From JAXMAR01 sp046350295 (GTDB lineage: Bacteria > Planctomycetota > Planctomycetia > Gemmatales > Gemmataceae), in contig JAXMAR010000042.1 in the NCBI GenBank assembly GCA_046350295.1, positions 5,114 through 69,113 on the forward strand: a stretch of DNA of 64,000 nt, read 5' to 3'. The position numbers and the translations under genes were made by a program. This document shows positions 26,205 through 34,081 of the stretch, one piece after another. Positions within the stretch are counted from its first letter, which is position 1, and each line of letters starts with the position of its first letter. The notes under the pieces are model-generated. The model searched no databases. It saw only the letters and a list, made by a program, of their open reading frames with translations, and was not told the DNA's origin.

Positions 26205-27458
26205 CTATGCCGCAGCGCGTCTTTGCACAGGCAGCGCGAAACGTCGTGTCATTTCCTGAAGCGCGGTCAACAGCCCTTCGATCGCGTCAATCTGGTGATT
26301 GGCGTTGATCTGAATGCGCAGCACGCCGGCGTGATAGGGGACGGCCGGGAACGTCACCGATTGTACGTAGTAGCCCTGCTCGAAGAGAAAGTGCCCTGCG
26401 GCGAGTGTCATCTCCTCATCGCCGATCAGAATCGAGACGATGGGCGCTTCCTGCCCCAGCACGGCGAGGCCCAGATCGCGGGCGCCGTTGGTCAGCCGGG
26501 CGATGTTGCGCTTGAGCCGCGTCTGAAGCAGATCGTACTCGGGCGAATCGAGGATATCGCACACGACCTTGATCGCCTCGAGGTAAGGCGGGGGAACGGG
26601 ACCGCCAAAGATGAAGGTGTTGGAACGAATCTTAAGGAGCTTCTTGAAAACAGCGGGGCCGCCGACAAAGCCGCCGAAGCAGGAGAAGCCTTTCGACAGC
26701 GAGCCGACGACAAGGACGTTCTCGTAGGCGCCCAAGGCGTCGAGAACCGTGCCGCGGCCGTGTTGACCGAGGACGGCGGTGGCATGCGCGTCGTCGACGT
26801 AGAGGACGGCGTCGTTGGCCTTGCAGACCTCGTTCAGCTTTTGCAGAGGGGGCAAGGCGCCGGTCATGCTATAGACGCCGTCAATGGCGACGACGGCAAG
26901 ACGGTACGGCTGGGCGCGGTCCAGGGCCTCTTGCAGCTTGGCGGGATCACTATGGGCGAAGGTGATGACCCGCGTGCCGTTCGCCTGCGCGATGCGGGCG
27001 CCCTCTTGCATCGAGTTGTGCGCGTGTTCGTCGATGATGATGACATCGCGCTTGCTCACCAGGCCGGGCAAAGCGCCCATGTTGGCAAGCGAGACGGAGG
27101 GATAAACGAGGACCATCTCCGTGCCGAGCCAGGCGGCGAGGCGCTCCTCGGTCTCTTCCATGGCGCGGACCGAGGAGAAGGCGCGCGAGGCCCCGTTATG
27201 CGTGCCCCACTTGCCCACGCCGCGCATGATGGCCGCCTGCACACGCGTGTCTTGATCGAGCCCGAGAAAGCTGTCGGAGCCGAAGTTGATGAGACGTTGC
27301 TCATCGACGGTCATCTCACGGTGGGGCCCCACAGCGTCCAGAACGAGTTCCTTGAGGTGCTCCTTGGGCAGCAACTGTTCGTAGTGCTCCAGAAAACGCA
27401 CGAGACCATGTTGTTTGAGAGCGTCGGCTAATTTGTCGATCGGCAAAGGAGCGTCCAT
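26205..27458 (-). CDS. Alpha-oxoamine synthase (BioF/KBL/serine palmitoyltransferase-like, PLP-dependent)
   Basis: 417 aa. Condenses an amino acid with an acyl-thioester, losing CO2, to give an alpha-amino ketone. The PLP Lys is in VVGSLSKGFSCFGGFVGG; the cofactor-binding DDAHATAVLGQHGRG and the conserved His of DEHAHNSMQ are in place; LINFGSDSFLGL replaces the usual 'NYLG' entry motif. The specific substrate (alanine, glycine or serine; CoA or ACP thioester) cannot be read off, but the adjacent ACP and ketosynthases suggest an ACP-bound long acyl chain. ATG 27458 gives a normal family N-terminus; the upstream frame to 27614 is discarded. The last ~15 residues (MTRRFALPVQRRAAA) come from the repeated sequence and may be an acquired tail. 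Confidence 0.85.
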   Translation of the reverse strand: MDAPLPIDKLADALKQHGLVRFLEHYEQLLPKEHLKELVLDAVGPHREMTVDEQRLINFGSDSFLGLDQDTRVQAAIMRGVGKWGTHNGASRAFSSVRAMEETEERLAAWLGTEMVLVYPSVSLANMGALPGLVSKRDVIIIDEHAHNSMQEGARIAQANGTRVITFAHSDPAKLQEALDRAQPYRLAVVAIDGVYSMTGALPPLQKLNEVCKANDAVLYVDDAHATAVLGQHGRGTVLDALGAYENVLVVGSLSKGFSCFGGFVGGPAVFKKLLKIRSNTFIFGGPVPPPYLEAIKVVCDILDSPEYDLLQTRLKRNIARLTNGARDLGLAVLGQEAPIVSILIGDEEMTLAAGHFLFEQGYYVQSVTFPAVPYHAGVLRIQINANHQIDAIEGLLTALQEMTRRFALPVQRRAAA

Positions 27459-27581
27459 GCTGTCTCTTGAACTGGCGCCGATGGTCGTGATCTGGCCGCG
27501 ATCCGATCGGCGTCGGATTGTCGCAGCTTGCTTCCTCGCAAGGCTTTTCAAGCAAAGCGTGTCCCGGAGGAAGAAGGTGCG

Positions 27582-27695
27582 ATGAAAACAAAAACGTGGG
27601 GCAGAAGCAAGCACAGTTCGATTGACTCGACCGTCATGGGCGGCTACAAGGCCGCCTTCACAAATGAGAACGGGACGCTGCTATCGGCGGCTTAA
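27582..27695 (+). CDS. Predicted 37-aa small protein upstream of the ketosynthase-like gene
   Basis: Too short to have been tracked as an ORF. ATG 27582 is preceded by the strong GGAGGAAGAAGGTGCG, and the frame runs 37 codons to TAA 27693-27695. The product is basic at the start (MKTKTWGRSKHSSIDS) and Gly/Ala-rich at the end, with no membrane segment. Its stop is immediately followed by GGAGG, which could serve a TTG start at 27707 for a longer version of the next gene. It may be a genuine small protein or a leader peptide; I recognise no family. Confidence 0.45.
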   Translation: MKTKTWGRSKHSSIDSTVMGGYKAAFTNENGTLLSAA

Positions 27696-27832
27696 GGAGG
27701 CCTCGCTTGGACGTCCTTCGCCCAACAAGAGAAGCAAATTGTCAGACTCCGGCACTCTGGAAAAACGCGAGTCGATCTGCCGAGACGTATTCCAGAGGCG
27801 CCGCTCGTCCTGCGGAGGAGGAAAGGGGATCG

Positions 27833-28618
27833 ATGGTGGCGGATTGCGTCCGAGCCGTGTTTCGTGACGGCGCCGCCTTGCGCACGACCGTCGCCGCTGT
27901 CAAGGAATGGCGACAGGCCCCGGGGGCGATCGCCGGCAAGGGCGTTCCCTCGAGTCTGCTCCGGCACGCGGACGAGCAGACGGCGGTAGGTCTATGGGCG
28001 GTTCAGAAGCTGTTTGAGAACTCTGGGGTTCCTGGCGATCTGGCAAGTTGGGGCGTCATCGCTTCCGGCACGTTTTTCGGACGCGAGGCGCAGGCGAACG
28101 GCACATTGCGATTCCGTGACGAGGGCGCCTGGGGAGTTTCGCCGAACCTCATCCCGCATCACTCGACCCACGCTCTCTCCGGCACGATCAGTCTCGCTCT
28201 GGGCTGCCACGGCGCCAATTTTGGTGTCGGCGGCGGCGCCAACGCTGTTCCCGAGGCGTTTCTTACTGCCGCCGCCCTGATGCAACCGCCCCTCCAACCA
28301 GGTCTTTTGCTCATCCTGACCGGCTTTGCCGACGAATTCGTCCCCAGCCTCAGTGAGCCAATGCCCGGACCGGACACGGTTATTCAGGCGGCGGTGTTGG
28401 CCCTGGAACCGGCGCCTGGCGCGGTCGGCAGCGTTTGCGAATGGCGCCGCCAGGCGGCCAGTTCGCGCGATGCGGCGCGGAATGACCTTTGCCTCGACGA
28501 CCTGATTCGCTGCCTCCAGACCCGCCCCGCCGCCGCCTCCTGGCGACTCGCGGCCGACATCCGCCTGGACGTCCGCCTGGATGTCCGCCACGTCAATCCC
28601 TCCCGGAGAGCAGCATGA
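27833..28618 (+). CDS. Degenerate ketosynthase-like protein (chain-length-factor-like)
   Basis: 261 aa, about two thirds of a full ketosynthase. Recognisable thiolase-fold pieces: VIASGTFFGREAQ, PHHSTHALSGTISLALG, CHGANFGVGGGANAVPEAFL and ILTGFADEF. The canonical catalytic Cys context (TACSS / ACASG) is replaced by GANFGVGGGANA, and the two active-site His blocks are absent. It is therefore probably a non-catalytic partner, comparable in role to KS-beta/chain-length factors. ATG 27833 follows GGAGGAGGAAAGGGG; TTG 27707 with GGAGG is an alternative. Its stop overlaps the next start (ATGA at 28615-28618), so translation is coupled to the FabF-type ketosynthase. Confidence 0.65.
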   Translation: MVADCVRAVFRDGAALRTTVAAVKEWRQAPGAIAGKGVPSSLLRHADEQTAVGLWAVQKLFENSGVPGDLASWGVIASGTFFGREAQANGTLRFRDEGAWGVSPNLIPHHSTHALSGTISLALGCHGANFGVGGGANAVPEAFLTAAALMQPPLQPGLLLILTGFADEFVPSLSEPMPGPDTVIQAAVLALEPAPGAVGSVCEWRRQAASSRDAARNDLCLDDLIRCLQTRPAAASWRLAADIRLDVRLDVRHVNPSRRAA

Positions 28619-29832
28619 CTCGCGATGCCGTGTGGATCACCGGCGTTGGCGCGGCCACGCCACTGGGCGTCACCTACAAGGACATTGCCGACAACCTGCT
28701 CGCGGGGCGTTGTGGCATCCGCGCGATCGACTCATTGAGCGACGACCACCCCTCGCGGATCGGCGGACAACTGAGTCCTCCCCCCTGCCCTGCCCGTTTT
28801 CCGGTCGATGAGTTTGCGCGAGAAAACGCTTTTCGGCGTTTGCTCCTCTGGTGCGGCGTCAACGCCCTGCAAGACGCCGGCATCTACGAGCGGCGCGACG
28901 GACTGCGCATCGGGCTCGTGCTCGGCACGGCGACGGAATGGAACTGGACCTGGGAGATGGACTTCTTCCGCTGGGGCGGCGCCGGCTCCTTTCAAAGCGC
29001 AACGGATTTCGTCCCGGGGCCGGCCTGGCTGCAGCAGCGTTTGAACCTTGCGGGACCTGTCATGGGGCTTTCCGCCGCGTGCGCCAGCGGCAACTACGCT
29101 TTGGCGATCGCGAAGAAATGGATCGAGATGGGCTGGGTCGATTGCTGCCTGGCCGGCGGCGCCGACCTTGCTCTCACCCCGTTGATCCTCGCCGGCTTCG
29201 GCAACCTGCGCGCTCTGTCACGGCGCAACGACGACCCGTGCCGCGCCTCGCGGCCCTTCGACAAGGATCGGGACGGCTTCGTCTTGGGTGAGGGAGGGAC
29301 GCTCTTTCTTCTCGAGGGCGCGAAGTCGGCCCGGCGCCGCTCCGCGCACGCCTATGCCGAGGTCGCGGGCCACGGCGCCGCCAGCGACGCGTCTCACATG
29401 GTGATCCCCAGTTCCGACCCGACGCCGGCCGCCGAGGCCATGCGCAAGGCGCTGGAGGAGGCGCGGGCGAACCCGGGCGATGTCGACTACGTCAACGCGC
29501 ACGCCACGAGCACCCCGGTCGGGGACATCGCCGAGTCCCGAGTCCTGCACACGGTCTTCGGCTCCCACATCGGCTCCCTTCCGGTCAGTTCGACCAAGGG
29601 AATGACGGGCCACCTGCTCACCGCCGCCGCCGCCGTCGAAGCCCTGGCGTGCGTGGTCGCTCTCGAACGGCAAGCGATCCCGCCGACGATCAATCTCGAG
29701 CAGGCGGACCCGGCCTGTGACCTCTGCCACGTCCCCAACGAGGCGCAGGAGCGCCCCGTCCGCGTCACCGCTTCCAACTCCTTCGGCTTTGGGGGCAGCA
29801 ATACGTGCCTGGTCCTGCGCAAGGCCAGCTGA
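28615..29832 (+). CDS. Beta-ketoacyl-ACP synthase, FabF/KAS II type
   Basis: 405 aa. Condenses an acyl group with malonyl-ACP. The active site is intact: Cys in SAACASGNYALAIA, His in VNAHATSTPVGD, His in KGMTGHLLTAAAAVEAL, plus the closing SFGFGGSNTCLV loop. The N-terminal RDAVWITGVGAATPLGVTYKD is standard. A low-complexity insert (LSPPPCPARFP, ~residues 53-63) comes from a CCCCCCTGCCCTGCCC stretch seen elsewhere in the window. It starts within the stop of the ketosynthase-like gene. With ACP and oxoamine synthase nearby, it probably elongates or builds the acyl chain of a specialised lipid. Confidence 0.9.
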   Translation: MTRDAVWITGVGAATPLGVTYKDIADNLLAGRCGIRAIDSLSDDHPSRIGGQLSPPPCPARFPVDEFARENAFRRLLLWCGVNALQDAGIYERRDGLRIGLVLGTATEWNWTWEMDFFRWGGAGSFQSATDFVPGPAWLQQRLNLAGPVMGLSAACASGNYALAIAKKWIEMGWVDCCLAGGADLALTPLILAGFGNLRALSRRNDDPCRASRPFDKDRDGFVLGEGGTLFLLEGAKSARRRSAHAYAEVAGHGAASDASHMVIPSSDPTPAAEAMRKALEEARANPGDVDYVNAHATSTPVGDIAESRVLHTVFGSHIGSLPVSSTKGMTGHLLTAAAAVEALACVVALERQAIPPTINLEQADPACDLCHVPNEAQERPVRVTASNSFGFGGSNTCLVLRKAS

Positions 29833-29874
29833 GGACTCGAATGCGAAGGGTCGAGCCAGGCATATCATGTCCCC

Positions 29875-30591
29875 ATGAAGGACACTCCCCTGGCTAATGC
29901 CCCCAACAACGTTCCTCTGGACAACGCCGCCGCACTCTTCCATCGCTTCGTCGAAATCGTCAAAGCCCTGCGCACTCCGGGAAGCGGCTGTCCCTGGGAC
30001 CTCGAGCAGGACCATGTGAGCCTGCGCCCTTTTCTCGTGGAAGAGGCCCACGAAGTCCTCGACGCGATCGACGACCGGGACGACCCGCATCTGTGCGAGG
30101 AACTCGGCGACTTGCTGTTGCAAATCGTCCTTCACGCCCAGGTCGCCGCCGACCGGGCCGCCTTTTCCATCAGCGACGTGGTGAGCGCCATCAGTGACAA
30201 GATGGTGCGCCGTCATCCGCACGTTTTTGGCGGCGTTCAGGTAACCGGCGCCGCCGAAGTGATTCGCAACTGGGAAGTGATTAAAGCCGCTGAGAAACGG
30301 GCGAAGGGAAGGGCGACCGAGCCCTCGGGGCTTCCCCGTTCGCTCCCGGCACTCCTACGTGCGCAACGGCTGGACGAGAAGAAAGCGAATACGTGCGGTG
30401 AAACCGCGGACACAGGGGACCTGCTGCGCGAAGCGCGCGCGAGGTTCCGCCTTTTGGGCGACGCGATGGCGGGAGGCGCCCCGCCCGAAGCGCTCGACAA
30501 GCCCTTGGGCGATGTCCTGTTTGCGTTGTGCCGGCTGGCGAATCGCTTCGCATTGAACGCCGAGGAAGCGTTGCGGCGTTCGTCCGGGTAG
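29875..30591 (+). CDS. mazG: MazG family nucleoside triphosphate pyrophosphohydrolase, short C-terminus
   Basis: 238 aa. Hydrolyses NTPs to NMP and PPi, a housekeeping or stress-related sanitiser. The MazG domain at residues ~28-110 has GSGCPWDLEQDHVSLRPFLVEE and the metal-binding EExxE/EExxD helices: VEEAHEVLDAID and CEELGDLLLQIVLHA. Residues HPHVFGGVQVTGAAEVIRNWE are the usual linker. The second half, DKPLGDVLFALCRLANRFALNAEEAL, ends prematurely at RRSSG where family members continue with a conserved RF-rich tail, so the extreme C-terminus looks clipped. The start at ATG 29875 is 40 bp after the FabF stop. Confidence 0.9.
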   Translation: MKDTPLANAPNNVPLDNAAALFHRFVEIVKALRTPGSGCPWDLEQDHVSLRPFLVEEAHEVLDAIDDRDDPHLCEELGDLLLQIVLHAQVAADRAAFSISDVVSAISDKMVRRHPHVFGGVQVTGAAEVIRNWEVIKAAEKRAKGRATEPSGLPRSLPALLRAQRLDEKKANTCGETADTGDLLREARARFRLLGDAMAGGAPPEALDKPLGDVLFALCRLANRFALNAEEALRRSSG

Positions 30592-30619
30592 CGCAGAGGC
30601 TGAGGTCCGACGACTTCAC

Positions 30620-31465
30620 CTACAAGACACGAATACCCTCCAGCAGCCGCGCATGCGTCATCGGCCCGTCGGTCGGGAAGATGCAGTAGCAGGCGGGTGT
30701 TCCCAGCGCATCCAGGATGATCTGGTATTCGTTCGGCACGCTGTAGCCCTGTTCGCACGGGATGTGGCCGGAGAGAAGCAGGTCGCCGTCCACCTTGTCC
30801 AGGAACGCACGGACGTTGGCGGCGCTGGTGTCGCGGCCCCAGACCAGGGAGTGCAGCCAGCCGCCGAGGGCGACATCCTCCGGCTCGAGCGCCTCGCGCC
30901 GTACCTTCTCCATGTTGAACGCGGCCAGGCGCCGCGCGGGCGGGACGCTATGGGTGAGGATGACACGGTTGTCGGTCCGCACCAAGGCGTTGGCCGCCTC
31001 GAAGAGCTGCAGATATGCCGCGTAGATGCTGTCCGCCGCCGCGCCGTATGCCTCGCCGATCCCGTCGCGGAAGAGATCGTTCTGATCGATGTCCCCCTTG
31101 CCGATGCGCTGGTTTTGCCACTGGGCCAGCTCGTGGTTGCCCAGCAGAAAGTGGATGCGCTCGGGGTACTGACACTTGAGCGCGGCGAGCAAATCGAGAA
31201 GCTGATGGGATTTGTCCCCCCCGCCCGGATAGCGAAACGGTCCGTGCACGAGTTCCTGAAGCACGAGGTGACGCCGGGGCTGCCGCGCCAGGTCCGCCCC
31301 TTTCAACAGGAGGCGCAGGTTCTCGACGCTGCCGTGCATGTCGCCGGCCACCATGACCTCGGCGCCGACGGGCAGTTGCACGAACCGCCCCTCTCGGCCC
31401 GGCGTCGCGCGAAACGCGAGCACGGCTTGACGCAACGTCGTCAACAGGCGACCGGGATCGGGCAT
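30620..31465 (-). CDS. PPP-family metallophosphatase
   Basis: 281 aa if started at ATG 31465. It has the PPP-family metal motifs GDMHG (residue ~40) and LLGNHELAQWQ (residue ~105). The intervening GDxVDRG motif is replaced by LVLQELVHGPFRYPGGG, so the second metal ligand set is altered. C-terminal HSVPPA and SGHIPCEQGY supply the last His ligands. Likely a bacterial PPP-type protein phosphatase or nucleotide/bis-phosphate hydrolase; specificity is unknown. An upstream in-frame TTG at 31522 is rejected as a start for lack of a ribosome site. It faces mazG convergently with a 28-bp gap. Confidence 0.75.
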   Translation of the reverse strand: MPDPGRLLTTLRQAVLAFRATPGREGRFVQLPVGAEVMVAGDMHGSVENLRLLLKGADLARQPRRHLVLQELVHGPFRYPGGGDKSHQLLDLLAALKCQYPERIHFLLGNHELAQWQNQRIGKGDIDQNDLFRDGIGEAYGAAADSIYAAYLQLFEAANALVRTDNRVILTHSVPPARRLAAFNMEKVRREALEPEDVALGGWLHSLVWGRDTSAANVRAFLDKVDGDLLLSGHIPCEQGYSVPNEYQIILDALGTPACYCIFPTDGPMTHARLLEGIRVL

Positions 31466-31687
31466 AGAGGCAACGGAGAAAACAAGCGAGCCTTGGCTCA
31501 GGCGCAGCTGGTTCGGTGTCAATTATAGCATGCACGACTGCCGTCATCTTCCGCGGGCTGTCACCACACGTCGCGCCATCCGCCTATTGACGTCGGCGTC
31601 CGGCATCGGTCCTGCCACCTTGCCGCCCCTTGCGTAAAACCAGAAAATGAATTCAGCGCCCGGCAGGACGATTTGCCGAGATGACCG

Positions 31688-32152
31688 ATGAGCTTAGCCC
31701 GGAAAATGAAGAGTGAGAGCGTCTCGCGTTTGAACCCCACGCCCGCCTTGCAAGTTCAGCCGCACGATTCGGTGCTCGACGCGGTCAGGTTGATGCGCGA
31801 AAAGTCGGTCGGGTGCGTGCTGGTGTGCGAGGGAAAGCGAATCGTCGGCATCTTCACCGAACGAGACCTGATGCGCCGCGTTCTCGCCGGAGGCCTGCCT
31901 CTGTCGACGCCGATCATCGAGTGCATGACCCCCAATCCTGTGACGCTGGACCGCAAAGACTCCATCGCCGTCGCCATCCGGCACATGGAAGACGGCGGCT
32001 ACCGGCATCTCCCGGTCGTCACCGATGGCAGGCCGGTCGGCATCCTGTCGGTGAAGCGGATCGTCCACTACCTCGTGGAGCATTTTCCAACCTTCGTCTA
32101 CAATCTCCCGCCCGACGAGAGCCCGGCGCCGCGCAAACGCGAGGGCGCGTAA
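31688..32152 (+). CDS. Tandem CBS-domain protein
   Basis: 154 aa with two CBS motifs forming one Bateman module: VQPHDSVLDAVRLMREKSVGCVLV...GIFTERDLMRRVL, and MTPNPVTLDRKDSIAVAIRHM...HLPVV...GILSVKRIVHYL. Bateman modules bind AMP, ATP or related nucleotides and act as energy sensors. No catalytic domain is attached. It is 32 bp upstream of a 2-oxoacid oxidoreductase gene on the same strand, so it may tune that enzyme or a partner according to adenylate charge. The start at 31688 is the only one with a complete first motif. Confidence 0.88.
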   Translation: MSLARKMKSESVSRLNPTPALQVQPHDSVLDAVRLMREKSVGCVLVCEGKRIVGIFTERDLMRRVLAGGLPLSTPIIECMTPNPVTLDRKDSIAVAIRHMEDGGYRHLPVVTDGRPVGILSVKRIVHYLVEHFPTFVYNLPPDESPAPRKREGA

Positions 32153-32184
32153 GCGGGTCGGTCCTTCGGGTTTCGAGTTCCGCC

Positions 32185-34032
32185 ATGGCTTCTTCCAAGT
32201 CCGCCGCCGCGCAGGCGTCCGCCCGCCCGATCGAAGAACGGGACGAGGTGACGGTTCGCTTCGCGGGGGACTCGGGAGACGGCATGCAGCTTGCCGGCGC
32301 CCTTTTCAGCGCCGCCTGCGCGGCTGCCGGCAACGACATCAGCACCCTGCCCGACTTTCCCGCCGAAATCCGCGCTCCCGCGGGCGCCCTCGCCGGCGTC
32401 TCCGGCTATCAGATTCATTTCAGTAGCCACGATATTCATACGCCGGGGGACGTCCTCAATGCCCTCGTCGTGATGAATCCCGCTGCCCTGCAAGCCAACC
32501 TGCGCGATCTGGAGATCGGCGGCATTCTCGTCGTCAACAGCGACGCTTTCACGCCGGAGGACCTGAGCCGCGCCGGCTATAGCGCCAATCCCCTGCTCGA
32601 CGACTCGCTCGCCGCCTTCCGCACCATGCCCGTGCCGATGAACAAGCTCCACCGCGAGGCGGTCGCCCAGGTCAAGCTGAGCACGCGTGAGGTCGAGCGG
32701 TGCCGGAACTTCTTCGCCCTGGGATTGAGCTGCTGGATCTTCGACCGCCCGCTCGAACCGACTCTGCGCTGGATCCGCGACAAGTTCGCGGCCAACCCGG
32801 CCATGCTCGAAGCCAACAGTCGCACGCTCAAAGCCGGCTATCAGCACGGTGAGATGACCGACTTGCCCGTCCGCTACCGCGTCACCAAGGCGAGGATTGC
32901 GCCGGGAAAATACCGAAAGATCACCGGCAACGAGGCCTTGACGCTCGGCCTCGTCACTGCCGCCCGCCGCGCCGAACTTCCTCTGGTCTTCGCGTGCCAT
33001 CCCACCACGCCGGCCAGCGACGTCTTGCACCACATGATCGAACAGCGGCAGCATGACGTGCGCATCCTGCAAGCGGAAGACGAAGCGGCGGCCCTGAGCA
33101 TGGCGCTCGGCGCCGCCTTCGCCGGCGGCCTCGGCGCCACCGCGACCAGCGGCCCCGGCATGGGCCTCCTGAGCGAGGGGCTCGGCCTCGCCGTCATGAG
33201 TGAGTTGCCTTGCGTGGTCGTCAATATCCAGCGTAGCGGCCCCAGCACGGGCTTGCCCACCAAGACCGAGCAGGCCGATCTGCTGCAGGCTCTTTTTGGC
33301 CGGCACGGCGAGGCGCCGCTCCCGGTCCTCGCCGCCGCCCATCCTTCCGACTGCTTCGCCATGGCGCTGGAAGCGGCGCGGCTCGCCATCCGTCACATGA
33401 CGCCCGTCATCCTGCTTTCCGATCTCTATATCGCCAATAGCGCCGAACCCTGGAAAGTGCCCGATGTCGCTGATCTGCCTTGCTTGAAAGTGGAGCGCCC
33501 AAGCCCCGGTTCGAACTTCGAGCCTTACCGTCGGGACGAGCGTTTCGTCCGTCCATGGGCCGTCCCCGGCGCCGCGGGCTTCGAGCACCGCGTCGGCGGC
33601 CTGGAGAAGGAGGAAAAAACAGGGCACGTCAACTACGACCCAGCCAATCACGAAGCAATGGTGAAGCAGCGGGCAGCGAAGATCACCGCCATCGCCGACG
33701 ACATTCCGCCCCTGGCCATCCACGGCCCAGCCAAGGGGGAACTGCTCGTGCTCGGGTGGGGGGGGTCGTGCGGCGCGATTTACTCGGCGGTGAAACGCGC
33801 TCAGGAGCGAGGGCGGTCCGTGAGCTGCGCCTTCCTGCGCTATCTTCATCCGCTGCCGCGCAACGTCGGGGACGTGGTCGCTGGCTTTCGACGCGTGTTG
33901 ATTCCCGAATTGAACGAGGGCCAGCTGCGCTTGTTCTTGAAAAGTCGTCTGGGAATCGACGCGGAAGGTCTGTGCAAGGTGCAGGGGCAGCCGTTCTTGA
34001 TCAGCGAAATCGAGGAGCGTATTCTGCGCTAG
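32185..34032 (+). CDS. 2-oxoacid:acceptor oxidoreductase, fused gamma-alpha subunit (KorA-type)
   Basis: 615 aa. Takes part in CoA-dependent oxidative decarboxylation of 2-oxoacids (2-oxoglutarate or similar) with ferredoxin as acceptor. The N-terminal gamma domain (residues ~15-200) starts VTVRFAGDSGDGMQLAG. The alpha domain (~230-560) has TSGPGMGLLSEGLGLAVMSELP and VNIQRSGPSTGLPTKTEQADL. C-terminal VLGWGGSCGAIYSAVKRA and FLRYLHPLPRNV complete the KorA pattern. ATG 32185 is chosen because it starts just before the gamma domain. The beta subunit carrying TPP, normally adjacent as korB, is not in the window; the next gene is a histidine kinase. Confidence 0.88.
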   Translation: MASSKSAAAQASARPIEERDEVTVRFAGDSGDGMQLAGALFSAACAAAGNDISTLPDFPAEIRAPAGALAGVSGYQIHFSSHDIHTPGDVLNALVVMNPAALQANLRDLEIGGILVVNSDAFTPEDLSRAGYSANPLLDDSLAAFRTMPVPMNKLHREAVAQVKLSTREVERCRNFFALGLSCWIFDRPLEPTLRWIRDKFAANPAMLEANSRTLKAGYQHGEMTDLPVRYRVTKARIAPGKYRKITGNEALTLGLVTAARRAELPLVFACHPTTPASDVLHHMIEQRQHDVRILQAEDEAAALSMALGAAFAGGLGATATSGPGMGLLSEGLGLAVMSELPCVVVNIQRSGPSTGLPTKTEQADLLQALFGRHGEAPLPVLAAAHPSDCFAMALEAARLAIRHMTPVILLSDLYIANSAEPWKVPDVADLPCLKVERPSPGSNFEPYRRDERFVRPWAVPGAAGFEHRVGGLEKEEKTGHVNYDPANHEAMVKQRAAKITAIADDIPPLAIHGPAKGELLVLGWGGSCGAIYSAVKRAQERGRSVSCAFLRYLHPLPRNVGDVVAGFRRVLIPELNEGQLRLFLKSRLGIDAEGLCKVQGQPFLISEIEERILR

Positions 34033-34081
34033 GCTCGTAGGCGCGTGGCCGCAGGTCCATTGAGGAAGCCCGGGGGCAGCG

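Noticed and set aside
26064..27431. 455-aa plus-strand frame over the oxoamine synthase
   Set aside because: Antisense shadow; the minus-strand frame has complete PLP-enzyme motifs.
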